A DNA stretch of 64,000 bases from an uncultured Prevotellaceae bacterium (GCA_946188345.1 CAMHUI010000010.1:1-64000); one strand, 5' to 3'; positions 1-9,003 are shown, counted from the first letter of the stretch. The notes: a model not told the origin generated them from the letters alone. Translations and numbers: made by a program.

Positions 1-340
1 CTGCCTGTTCCTGCTCGGAGAGTGTATAAGGCTTGTCGTATGCTCCTCCGCTCTGAATCCATTCAATGAGTTCCTTCTTGAAGAAGTAGAGCTTGTTGCC
101 ACGCTTGCGGTATGGTATGCGTCGCTCAGAGGTGAGGGAGTACATCGTGGAGCGTTTCTTGCCAATGAACTGACAGGCCTCGTCCATCGTCATCATCTGG
201 TCATCATCCTGGATTGGGGATGCACCGTCGGCATCCTTCTTCTCATCAAGGCGGCTAATCACATAGTCCACCTTGGTCAGGAGTTCGCCGACTGCCTTGG
301 GCAGCTGGTCGAACGAGAGATTACTTTCATTTTGTTCCAT
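1..340 (-). CDS. Helix-turn-helix (excisionase-family) DNA-binding protein, partial (runs off the window start)
   Basis: Minus-strand reading from CAT at 338-340 gives MEQNESNLSFDQLPKAVGELLTKVDYVISRLDEKK...MTMDEACQFIGKKRSTMYSLTSERRIPYRKRGNKLYFFKKELIEWI, an excisionase-like HTH; adjacent to an integrase. Confidence 0.75.
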   Translation of the reverse strand, partial: MEQNESNLSFDQLPKAVGELLTKVDYVISRLDEKKDADGASPIQDDDQMMTMDEACQFIGKKRSTMYSLTSERRIPYRKRGNKLYFFKKELIEWIQSGGAYDKPYTLSEQEQA

Positions 341-363
341 GTGAATTTGTTTTTGGTTTAATA

Positions 364-1521
364 TTATTGAGCAAGTGTTTCTTTGTCTGTTGTGGCACTT
401 TCACTGGCATCATCCTTCAATGAAATGCGCTCGGATGCGTCACGTTTCAGTTCGTTGACCACCTCTGCATACACCTGTGTTGTGGCAAGGTTACTGTGGG
501 TAAGCAGCTTGCTTACGGTATAGATGTCCGTGCCTCCTGCCAGTTGTAAGGTGGCGAAGGTATGACGGAAGCAGTGGAAGGTGATATGCTTGGTGATGCC
601 AGCAGCCTTTATCCAGTCTTTGAGGTGGGCGGCAACCAGGTTCGGTGTCAGTTTCTTGAATACCTGTCCCTCTCCACGCTCGCCGCACAGGGCAAGTGCT
701 TCTTCACTGATGGGCAGGATGGCATCGGTCTTTGTCTTCTTGGTGGTGATGTCAAGCACCCAGCCGCCATCGCCCGACTTCTTGATGTTCTCCCACTGGA
801 GTAGGATGCAGTCAGACAGGCGCAGACCCGTAAGGCAGGAGAACAGTCCGGCACGGCGCAGCACGTCGCTCTTACATTCGGCCTTTGACAGTGCAACAAG
901 TTCTTCCTTGGTCAGGTACTGCCGCTTGTTGCCGTGTCCCTTTGCCTTGACAAGTTTCTTGGCTATGTTCTCCTTGATATGTCCGTCATCGTATGCCATA
1001 CGAAGGGCGGCTTTCAGCTTTACGAGGTGGTTATTGGCGGTGGTGGGCATCATCGGCTTGCCGTTATGATAGCACTCTGCCGACAAAAGATAATCAACAA
1101 ACTTCTGGCAATACGCTACATCGAGGTCGCAGAAGCGGCACTCGCCACCCGAATATTTGACGAAGTGCTTGTAGGCAGCCTCCCAGTTTGCCTTGTTGGT
1201 TGTCTTGTTCATACACTGCTTGAAGTAGTCAAGAAAGCTCTCCTGGCCTTTGGAGCGGTCGAGGAAACCGAACTCCTCGTTGATGATGGACTCCGTGCGG
1301 CGGCACTTGATAAGCTCTGCCTTCTGCATGATGCTGCGGTTGTACTCCTGCTGAAACTTCTCAGTAGGGTTGGAATAAATGTATAAGCCCAGATACTCGC
1401 GTCGTGACAGACGGCCAGTCTTCGGGTTGCGGATTGGTGGGTAGAAATCGAGATAGAGCGATGTCTGCCCGTTCTTGATGGGTCGCTTCCGCACTGTGAC
1501 CTTGGTACATAAATTCGTCAT
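364..1521 (-). CDS. Tyrosine-type site-specific integrase/recombinase
   Basis: 385 aa with SAM-like N-terminal domain and catalytic signatures (TGLRLSD, HCFRHTFATLQLAGGTDIYTVSKLLTHSNLATTQVYA). Confidence 0.95.
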   Translation of the reverse strand: MTNLCTKVTVRKRPIKNGQTSLYLDFYPPIRNPKTGRLSRREYLGLYIYSNPTEKFQQEYNRSIMQKAELIKCRRTESIINEEFGFLDRSKGQESFLDYFKQCMNKTTNKANWEAAYKHFVKYSGGECRFCDLDVAYCQKFVDYLLSAECYHNGKPMMPTTANNHLVKLKAALRMAYDDGHIKENIAKKLVKAKGHGNKRQYLTKEELVALSKAECKSDVLRRAGLFSCLTGLRLSDCILLQWENIKKSGDGGWVLDITTKKTKTDAILPISEEALALCGERGEGQVFKKLTPNLVAAHLKDWIKAAGITKHITFHCFRHTFATLQLAGGTDIYTVSKLLTHSNLATTQVYAEVVNELKRDASERISLKDDASESATTDKETLAQ

Positions 1522-1608
1522 ATCTGCTATTTTATATTGTTATTACATTTGTCTATATTCGGTTGCCCTACGCTGCCCAACATGGGCGGTCTGGACTTCA
1601 AGCGATTG

Positions 1609-1616
1609 CAAAGGTA
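1609..1616 (-). promoter_or_regulatory. Putative Bacteroidetes -7 box upstream of the integrase
   Basis: CAAAGGTA on + strand = TACCTTTG on - strand (TAnnTTTG consensus). Confidence 0.45.
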
Positions 1617-1732
1617 CGTCCTTTGTTTAGGTTGCGCCTAAAATGTTGACCCTCAATGCATCATATTTAACCTGAGTTAGCGTTTGAGTATGATATTTCG
1701 GCAAAAACCATACTCGGAAACAGGTTAATGAT

Positions 1733-1942
1733 TCATTTACATTCATTGTATTCCTTGATTCCAAAAGGATTGCCAATGTTGGGGTACATCTTTTTCAGAT
1801 GGCTCTGCAAAGTTACTGACTGCAAAGCTACAATCAGGGTACAACGGTCTATAATCAGACGTTTTGAGCCTTGGATTACAGGATTGGTTCTAACCATCTC
1901 TGCAAGTAGTACCAACATTTGCATTCTCATATCCAACTTCAT
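1733..1942 (-). CDS. Small hypothetical protein, possibly translationally coupled to the upstream HTH gene
   Basis: 69 aa; start overlaps the stop of 1939..2694 in an ATGA arrangement. Confidence 0.4.
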   Translation of the reverse strand: MKLDMRMQMLVLLAEMVRTNPVIQGSKRLIIDRCTLIVALQSVTLQSHLKKMYPNIGNPFGIKEYNECK

Positions 1943-2694
1943 GTCCGTTTCGCCTTGGTACTGGCACTTGTTTTCTCGGCTTTCTTTCGGGCTGCTTCCC
2001 AGTCCGCCTTAAGGTAGAGATTAGCCCTGCCACCTTTGGCTTTCTTGATGCGGACACTGTGTGTCTCAGCAAAACGGCGTACTTGCGTCTTACCCAAACC
2101 GTACTTCTGCATGATGTCGAAGCAGGTGTAGTATGCTTCCTGCTGAGCCTTGCCTTGCTCCTCATCGTACCTGGCGATGGCATTGTCCACGTCCTCTTTC
2201 CTGAAGGCAGTCGTACCCCAGGCATGGATGGATGCCAACTGATAGCGGTTGCGTATCTCATAAAGGCGACCATACTTGATGTTGAACTTGCTCATCACCT
2301 CTGCCATTGTATAATGGGTTTTGTGTGTAACACCTTCAGGGGCTTTCTCACTGGCTGGTGTCATGCGGCACTTAGCTTTCTTGTTCACGTTGCCCGTCTC
2401 CGGCTTGGCGTTGGCATTCTTCTTATTCCTTTCCCTTTTGTCATTATTAAAAGGAAGGGAAGAAGAAGGTAGCACGACATTACAACCTTGCCCTTGGGCA
2501 AAGTCTGTGAGTTCCTGTAAGCTGATGCGTGTCATCCGCTTGCCGAGGTTGACGGCTTTCAGTCTGCCTGAGGCAATAAGCAATCGCACCATCTTTGAAC
2601 TGACAGAGATGGCGACGGAGGCATCCTTCACGGACAGAAGGATGTTGGGAATTTGTGAAGTTTGATTCTTGCCCATATCGAGTAATTTTGTCAA
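1939..2694 (-). CDS. Multi-HTH (excisionase/MerR-like) DNA-binding protein
   Basis: 251 aa; three successive HTH-like segments (ILLSVKDASVAISVSSKMVRLLIASGRL; YTMAEVMSKFNIKYGRLYEIRNRYQL; YYTCFDIMQKYGLGKTQVRRFAETHSV). Confidence 0.65.
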   Translation of the reverse strand: MTKLLDMGKNQTSQIPNILLSVKDASVAISVSSKMVRLLIASGRLKAVNLGKRMTRISLQELTDFAQGQGCNVVLPSSSLPFNNDKRERNKKNANAKPETGNVNKKAKCRMTPASEKAPEGVTHKTHYTMAEVMSKFNIKYGRLYEIRNRYQLASIHAWGTTAFRKEDVDNAIARYDEEQGKAQQEAYYTCFDIMQKYGLGKTQVRRFAETHSVRIKKAKGGRANLYLKADWEAARKKAEKTSASTKAKRT

Positions 2695-2996
2695 TTTCTG
2701 CCGTTTTTCGGGGGATGGTCCCTGACGGAAACCAATTAAGCGGATTTAAGAGGAAACAAGATGATTTAAGGGAACACCCTACGAACCCTCTGCTCATCCA
2801 CCCGAGGTACAATGGCGGTACAAAATTACTCTAAAAGGGGCAAACACGCAATAGGTAAAGAATAAGGTTAGTTAAGCGGAGTTAATTGTCGGACAGTGTT
2901 TTACGCGATTTGATTTAAGGTTTGTTTCGGTCTGTTTTGACCTAATTTAATCGGTGAGAGAATTGAATGAAATGAGGAATGAGGAATGACGTGGGA

Positions 2997-4637
2997 ATGA
3001 AAACAATCAGAAACATTGTTCTTATCTGTTCTTTCTGTTGCTGTCTTGTGGCAATGGCTCAGAGTCCTGATTCGGGTGTCGTCGTCAGCGGCAGCCTGCA
3101 GACCGATGTGCTCTTGCCTCAGGAGGACGACGCCATCGGCACGGGCAGCTACGACCACTCGTGGCTTACCAACACCTATGCCGACGTTTCGCTGATGAGC
3201 CGCAATATAGATGCCGGTCTGCGCCTGGAATACCTCGACCGTCCCTTGCCGGGCTTCGAGAATGACTTCAGCGGATGGGGACTGGCTCATATCTATACAC
3301 GTATGCACTGCAAGGGACTCGATGTGACCGTCGGTAACTTCTACGAGCAGTTCGGTTCGGGCTTCATCCTCCGCACCTACGAGGAGCGTTCGCTCGGCAT
3401 CGACAATGCACTGATGGGAGCCCGTGTTGTGGCGGAGCCTCTGAAAGGAGTCCGCGTGAAAGCCCTCAGCGGCTATCAGCGCCACTACTGGAACTATAAC
3501 GACGCCCTTGTCTCTGGCGGCGACATCGAGCTGAACGTCGACCAATGGCTACCGGCCCTCAAGAAGAGCAACACCTACTGGTCGGTAGGAGCCTCGTTTG
3601 TCAACAAGCACGAGCGTACGGAAGACATCATGGCCGACCCCACCCACAAGCTACGACTACCAGAGAACGTCAACTCGTTTGACGTGCGTTCGCAGTTGCA
3701 GAAAGGCAATGTCAGCCTGCTGGCCGAGTATGCCCAAAAGACGGAAGACCCGTCGTTTGACAACGGTTACATCTATCGTCGCGGCTATGTGGCGATGCTC
3801 TCGGGCAGCTATTCCAAGCGTGGCATGAGTCTGTTGCTGCAGGCCAAGCGTTCGGACAACATGTCGTCGCGCAGCCGTCGCAGCATCGGCGGAAACTCGT
3901 CGACGCTCTCCTATCTGCCGGCCTTCACCATGGCCCACACCTACACCCTGGCCAGCCTCAACGCGTATGCCACGCAGCCCCTCGGAGAGTGGGCCTATCA
4001 GGCCGAGGCAGGCTATACCTTCAAGCGCAACACCCTGCTGGGCGGGCGCTACGGCACGAGCATCAAGCTGAACTTCTCGCATATCCACTCCATCGACCGC
4101 CACGTCCTCGGCAACGGCCAGCGCGGCACCGACGGCTACGGCTCGGCCTTCTGGCGCTGGGGCGACGAGACCTACTATCAGGACATCAACGTGCAGGTGG
4201 AGAAACGCATCAGCAAGCCCCTGAAGCTGAACTTCATGTATATGAATCAGGTCTACAACAAGACCATCGTCGAAGGCGAGGGCGGCATGGTGCGCAGCAA
4301 CATCTTCGTGGGCGAGGGCAAGTATCAGTTCTCCAAGAAGGTCACCCTCCGCGGCGAGGCGCAGTACCTCTCCTCCAAGGACGACGACGGCGACTGGCTG
4401 TTCGGCCTGCTGGAGCTTTCGCTGCTGCCCCACTGGATGATTACTGTGAGCGACCAGTATAACGTCGGGCGCACCAACATCCACTACTACCACGGCTACG
4501 TCACCTTCAACCATGGCAGCCACCGTCTGCAGGCAGGCTACGGCCGCACCCAGGCCAGCTACGACTGCTCGGGTGGCGTCTGCAGGTTTGTTCCAGCCAG
4601 CCGGGGATTCACATTGTCATACAACTATAACTTCTAA
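2997..4637 (+). CDS. DUF6029-like outer-membrane/secreted protein
   Basis: Signal peptide MKTIRNIVLICSFCCCLVAMAQ followed by a beta-rich porin-like sequence; family recognised from memory. Confidence 0.7.
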   Translation: MKTIRNIVLICSFCCCLVAMAQSPDSGVVVSGSLQTDVLLPQEDDAIGTGSYDHSWLTNTYADVSLMSRNIDAGLRLEYLDRPLPGFENDFSGWGLAHIYTRMHCKGLDVTVGNFYEQFGSGFILRTYEERSLGIDNALMGARVVAEPLKGVRVKALSGYQRHYWNYNDALVSGGDIELNVDQWLPALKKSNTYWSVGASFVNKHERTEDIMADPTHKLRLPENVNSFDVRSQLQKGNVSLLAEYAQKTEDPSFDNGYIYRRGYVAMLSGSYSKRGMSLLLQAKRSDNMSSRSRRSIGGNSSTLSYLPAFTMAHTYTLASLNAYATQPLGEWAYQAEAGYTFKRNTLLGGRYGTSIKLNFSHIHSIDRHVLGNGQRGTDGYGSAFWRWGDETYYQDINVQVEKRISKPLKLNFMYMNQVYNKTIVEGEGGMVRSNIFVGEGKYQFSKKVTLRGEAQYLSSKDDDGDWLFGLLELSLLPHWMITVSDQYNVGRTNIHYYHGYVTFNHGSHRLQAGYGRTQASYDCSGGVCRFVPASRGFTLSYNYNF

Positions 4638-4641
4638 CGTC

Positions 4642-5436
4642 ATGCGCTTACGCCATATTCCATATATCGCCCTGGCACTCATCGCCGTTGCAGCCTGTAG
4701 CCACATCGACGAAGACGAACGGCTCATCTATGTAGCCCCGGCCGAGGTCAGCCGAGCCGTACTCATCGAGGACTTCACCGGCCAGCGTTGCGTCAACTGT
4801 CCAAAGGCCAACGAAGAGATTGCCCTTCTGCAGGCGCAGTATGGCAGGGAGAACGTCATTGCCGTAGGCATCCACAGCGGTCCTTTCGGTCACCGCACGA
4901 CCCTATCCAGCCCCCTCATGCCGCTGGCCACCGAGACCGGCGACCTCTACTATCGGCATTGGGCCATTCAGTCGCAACCCGGAACGATGGTCAACCGCTC
5001 GGGAGGAGTCATCTACGACCCGTCGCAATATGCCGTTGCCGTGAACGATGCGCTGCAGAAGCCCACGCCCCTCACGCTCACCCTGAAGGAAGCAAGGGTG
5101 ACTGGCGGAGTGCTGACGGTATCCGTCGAGGCGCTTTCTGCCGAGGCTCTCAGCGGGAGGTTGCAGGTATGGCTCACGGAAGACAACGTCGTCGCCACAC
5201 AATACCTCCCTGACGGCAGCACCGACCGCGAGTATGTGCACCAGCATGTGTTCCGCGCCTCGCTGACCGGCGACATCTTCGGCGACGACATCAGCATCCT
5301 CACCACGGGCCCGGCCACAGCCACCTACTCCACCCCACTCGACCCGACCTGGAAGCCTGCCGACCTTCACGTCGTGGCCTTTGTCTACAACGAGGCCGAA
5401 GGTGTGCTGCAAGCTACCACAAAACCCTGCGAATGA
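4642..5436 (+). CDS. Omp28-related lipoprotein with thioredoxin-like CxxC motif
   Basis: Lipobox-like ALIAVAAC; VLIEDFTGQRCVNCPKANEEI. Confidence 0.75.
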   Translation: MRLRHIPYIALALIAVAACSHIDEDERLIYVAPAEVSRAVLIEDFTGQRCVNCPKANEEIALLQAQYGRENVIAVGIHSGPFGHRTTLSSPLMPLATETGDLYYRHWAIQSQPGTMVNRSGGVIYDPSQYAVAVNDALQKPTPLTLTLKEARVTGGVLTVSVEALSAEALSGRLQVWLTEDNVVATQYLPDGSTDREYVHQHVFRASLTGDIFGDDISILTTGPATATYSTPLDPTWKPADLHVVAFVYNEAEGVLQATTKPCE

Positions 5437-5469
5437 GAATGAAATACTATTAAATCCCAGAAACAGCCA

Positions 5470-6138
5470 ATGAAAAAGATTCTTACCCTCACCACCCTCC
5501 TGCTGTCGGTCACCCTTTCCCTACAGGCTCAGACAGACACCGATTTCCAATTCGTCGACGGCGAAGGCAACGTCATCGCCGACGGTACCACCGTGGAGAT
5601 TACTGCCGGCGAGACCATCGACGACGACGGCTACGTGTTCTTCCAGATGCCCGCCGGCATCTACCTGCAGAAGGCAACGGCAGCAACGGCCTACTGCTAC
5701 CTGCAATACCGCGTGGAGCGCATCGACAACGGAGCGCTGCAGATCTGTTTCCCCAACAGCTGCAACAGCATCGACCATATCACCAACTACACGCTCACGG
5801 GCTGGTCTGACGCCATCGCCGACAGCGCACCCAGGGACCTGCAGACGGAATGGCTGCCCGAGGCCATCGGTGCCTATGGCGAGGCCCTCATGACGGTACG
5901 CATCAAGGCTACCGACTCTGGCAAGAACGACAAGGGCACCGGTGCCACCATCCAGCTGCACTTCACCTACGACACTCATTCTGCCGGCATCAGCGACATC
6001 TCTGCCAAAGCCCGGGAGACCGCGCGCTATACCATTGGCGGACAGCGGCTCGCTGCCCAACGGCAAGGCATCAACATCGTCAGGATGAGCAACGGACAAA
6101 TCCGCAAGGAAATCGTTAAAATGAGAAATGAGGAATGA
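5470..6138 (+). CDS. Secreted hypothetical protein with T9SS-like C-terminal motif
   Basis: Signal peptide MKKILTLTTLLLSVTLSLQAQ; C-term YTIGGQRLAAQRQGINIVRMSNGQIRKEIVK. Confidence 0.6.
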   Translation: MKKILTLTTLLLSVTLSLQAQTDTDFQFVDGEGNVIADGTTVEITAGETIDDDGYVFFQMPAGIYLQKATAATAYCYLQYRVERIDNGALQICFPNSCNSIDHITNYTLTGWSDAIADSAPRDLQTEWLPEAIGAYGEALMTVRIKATDSGKNDKGTGATIQLHFTYDTHSAGISDISAKARETARYTIGGQRLAAQRQGINIVRMSNGQIRKEIVKMRNEE

Positions 6139-6182
6139 GATAACATTATTCAATAAAAAACACAAAACTAAGGTAAAAAGAA

Positions 6183-8090
6183 TTGTTTATGAAAAAAAGT
6201 TTACTTCTCATCGTGGCCGCCATGCTGACCATTCAGGCATCGGCCCAGCAAGTGTTTCAGGCTCCCGTGAACGCCATTGAGCGTCAGGGTGTCAGCGTAT
6301 TCAACCAACCATCAGTCATGAAGGCTCCGCGCAAGGTCGACCTGCCCAGCAACCAGAAAGTGATGGGCAACTACGTCAGCGACGATCTGCCCGGTGCCGA
6401 ATATGCCTACTCCCTTGGCAACGCCGGCACTTATCCCGCCGCTACCGTCATCACCCCCGAGGTGACGAAGAGCTTCGCCGGCGGTAAGGTAGTGGCCATC
6501 CGCTTTGCCGTGGCCAACTCCATCGGAGCCTCACGCGTATTCATCACTCCCATCACCGCCTCAGGAGAGATAGCTGCCGACGCCGTCTCAATTGACGTAG
6601 AGAGCACCCAGGCAGGATGGAACACCGTCAATCTGCCCGAGGCCTACGAACTCGACGGCACCACGGCCTTCCTGCTCGGCTTCGACTACGTGCAGGCTGC
6701 AGGTGCCTACAGCTTCTTCTTCGTGGGCGATGTCATTGCCGAAGGAGCCCTCGTCTACGGAAACTTCTCGCAGGGAACGGGCTGGTACGACTTCTCCAGC
6801 TACGGCCAGACTGCCGTGCAGGCCATCGTAGAGAAGGACGACTTCCCGGCCTACGACATCGTCATCGACGAGATCTCCGTCACCCCCTATGCCAAGACCG
6901 GCAACGACCTTCAATACACCGTCACGGCTCATAACTTCGGCACAAGCCCCATGAGCGACTACGACCTGAAGTTCTACGTCGACGATGCCGAGGTGGCCAC
7001 CGTGAAGGGCAGCGTGACCCTGGATGGCGAAAAGAAGACCATCAGCGGCTCCACAGCCGTTGAAGGCCTCACCACCGGCAACCATACCTTCAGCGTGAAG
7101 GCTTGGCAAGTGAACGGCGAAGCCCCCGCCGCCAACACCGATGACGACGAGGCTGCTGCCACCTTCCTGGCCTACGACCAGGTGAAAGAGCGCACCAAGC
7201 ACGTCGTCGAGCAGTTCACCTCGACCTCATGCACCTACTGCCCGCTCGGCATCGGCATGCTCGAGAAGCTGCAGGCCATGCGCACGGATCTGGAATGGGT
7301 TTCCATACACGGTACTCAGAACCCCAACTATCCCGACCCATACACCTTCACCGCCTGCAACGACATCTTCCGCTTCATGGGCGCCAGCAGCTGGCCTTCA
7401 GCCACCGTCAACCGCATGTTCGTCGACAACCCCAGCATCGGATCGGGTCTGGTCTTAGGCATCGGATACTACGAGCAGTATGCCCAGCAGGTGGCTGACA
7501 TCTATAGCAACATCCTCGACAACACCACCGTACCCGCACTCACTACCGTCGACGTCACAGGTGCCTACGATGCCGACTCGCGCAAGCTCACCATCGACGT
7601 CAGCGGAGAGGGCGTAGACAACGCCGCCAGCATCCTGGCCAACGCCAAGGTCACCGTCTACCTGCTGGAAAACGGCCTCGTTGCCCGACAGCTCAACCAG
7701 GGCACCTGGGTCTCTGACTTCGTCCATAACAACGTGCTGCGCCAGGTCGTGACAGCCAGCTCGGGCGACGACATTACATGGGACGGCGACAACTTCACAG
7801 CCCACTACGAGGTCACGCTGAACGCCTCATGGAAACCCGAGAACATGCGCGTCGTGGCCCACGTAGCCTTCGACCCGGCAAAGGCACAGACCGCCCATCA
7901 GTTTGCCATCCTGAATGCCAACTCCGTCACGCTGAGCGACCTGATGACGGGCATCAACAGCGTTCCTGCCGCCGACCGTCAGGCCGACACCTTCTTCTCC
8001 CTCGACGGCCGCCAGCTGTCTGCACCGCAGCGCGGCATCAGCATCGTGCGCCAGACCGACGGAACAAGCCGCAAGGTAGTGACAGAATAA
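6183..8090 (+). CDS. Omp28-like secreted protein with CxxC (thioredoxin-like) domain and T9SS-like C-terminus
   Basis: Signal peptide; HVVEQFTSTSCTYCPLGIGMLEKLQ; C-term FFSLDGRQLSAPQRGISIVRQTDGTSRKVV. Confidence 0.75.
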   Translation: MFMKKSLLLIVAAMLTIQASAQQVFQAPVNAIERQGVSVFNQPSVMKAPRKVDLPSNQKVMGNYVSDDLPGAEYAYSLGNAGTYPAATVITPEVTKSFAGGKVVAIRFAVANSIGASRVFITPITASGEIAADAVSIDVESTQAGWNTVNLPEAYELDGTTAFLLGFDYVQAAGAYSFFFVGDVIAEGALVYGNFSQGTGWYDFSSYGQTAVQAIVEKDDFPAYDIVIDEISVTPYAKTGNDLQYTVTAHNFGTSPMSDYDLKFYVDDAEVATVKGSVTLDGEKKTISGSTAVEGLTTGNHTFSVKAWQVNGEAPAANTDDDEAAATFLAYDQVKERTKHVVEQFTSTSCTYCPLGIGMLEKLQAMRTDLEWVSIHGTQNPNYPDPYTFTACNDIFRFMGASSWPSATVNRMFVDNPSIGSGLVLGIGYYEQYAQQVADIYSNILDNTTVPALTTVDVTGAYDADSRKLTIDVSGEGVDNAASILANAKVTVYLLENGLVARQLNQGTWVSDFVHNNVLRQVVTASSGDDITWDGDNFTAHYEVTLNASWKPENMRVVAHVAFDPAKAQTAHQFAILNANSVTLSDLMTGINSVPAADRQADTFFSLDGRQLSAPQRGISIVRQTDGTSRKVVTE

Positions 8091-8118
8091 GAAAGACCAT
8101 AGCAAACCACCCCCCCGA

Positions 8119-8168
8119 AGTCCCCTCCCGCCAGCCCCGACACAAGGGCGGCAGGAGGGGACTTTTTG
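8119..8168 (+). terminator. Intrinsic terminator after the Omp28-like gene
   Basis: AGTCCCCTCCCGCC...GGCAGGAGGGGACT stem followed by TTTTTGTTT. Confidence 0.75.
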
Positions 8169-8236
8169 TTTCGGCGGACGGTATAATACCTGCAACCACA
8201 TAACCGGCAAATCCGTTCCTTCCATATATAAGAATT

Positions 8237-8364
8237 TATTGCTGTCCGGTAAAAACGGCCTGAACCAAAGGTCGTTTTCAACCCCTAATCATATTTATTC
8301 TTTTAAAAATGCAATATATACAGGGAATATCAAAGATAAAAGAAAATTTTACCGGACAGCAATA
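8237..8364. mobile_element. MITE copy 1 (128 bp)
   Basis: Terminal inverted repeats TATTGCTGTCCGGTAAAA / TTTTACCGGACAGCAATA; flanked by 9-bp direct repeat ATAAGAATT (8228-8236 and 8365-8373); near-identical copy at 45325. Confidence 0.85.
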
Positions 8365-8378
8365 ATAAGAATTATCTT

Positions 8379-8787
8379 GACAAAAATCCCGTTTTCCCTC
8401 TCTGAGAGCAGGCCTTTTCGGAAAATTTTTTCCCTCGGTCGCAAATAACGCAGCCATGAGCCGTCATGCGCAACCCGTTGACTGTGAGACAGATAGTGTT
8501 TCCAACCTTGATAACCACCGACAAACCGACCAACGAACCCGACCTTTCGGACAGCGAAAAGCCAGCTTTCGTTCAGACTTTTGGTACAAAAGTCATGACG
8601 ATTCGTAAGAAATCGTGATGCGATATCTAAGAAATCTTGCAACGAATCGGTACAAAAGTCCATACGATTTGTACCAAAAGTCTTTGACATGGGTAATAAA
8701 GTCCGAAAGACTTGGCCGAAAAAGAGAAAAACTTTCGCTGGAACACCCGAAAATCCTGACAGAAATTTTCGATAAAAAATTCTGACA
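8379..8787. repeat. Interspersed non-coding repeat, copy 1 (~409 bp)
   Basis: Extended similarity to 34090-34497, e.g. GGTCGCAAATAACGCAGCCATGAGCC, GTACAAAAGTCATGACGAT, GAACACCCGAAAATCCTGACAGAAATTTTCG. Confidence 0.85.
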
Positions 8788-8942
8788 ACATCCCTCGCCA
8801 ATACTTAACTTTTAACCCCCAAAAGTCAACAGAAATAAGACAAAAAACTAAGAGGACTATGACAAAAAACTGATTGGTCCAGATTCCTCTGGGGCTGATT
8901 ATTATAATTGGTTTTAATTAGTTTCCAATAAAAAACAGAAAT

Positions 8943-9003
8943 GCCTCCAAAAACCAACAATTATTATTTTTGTCTTATTATTGTTGTTTTTTGGAGGCTT
9001 TTT
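8943..9003. terminator. Long hairpin, probable bidirectional terminator between convergent genes
   Basis: GCCTCCAAAAACCAACAATTATTA ... TTATTATTGTTGTTTTTTGGAGGC imperfect inverted repeat followed by TTTTTAC. Confidence 0.6.

Noticed and set aside
8349-8801. 150-aa minus-strand ORF inside the interspersed repeat
   Set aside because: The second repeat copy (34090-34497) has no equivalent ORF, so it is unlikely to be coding.
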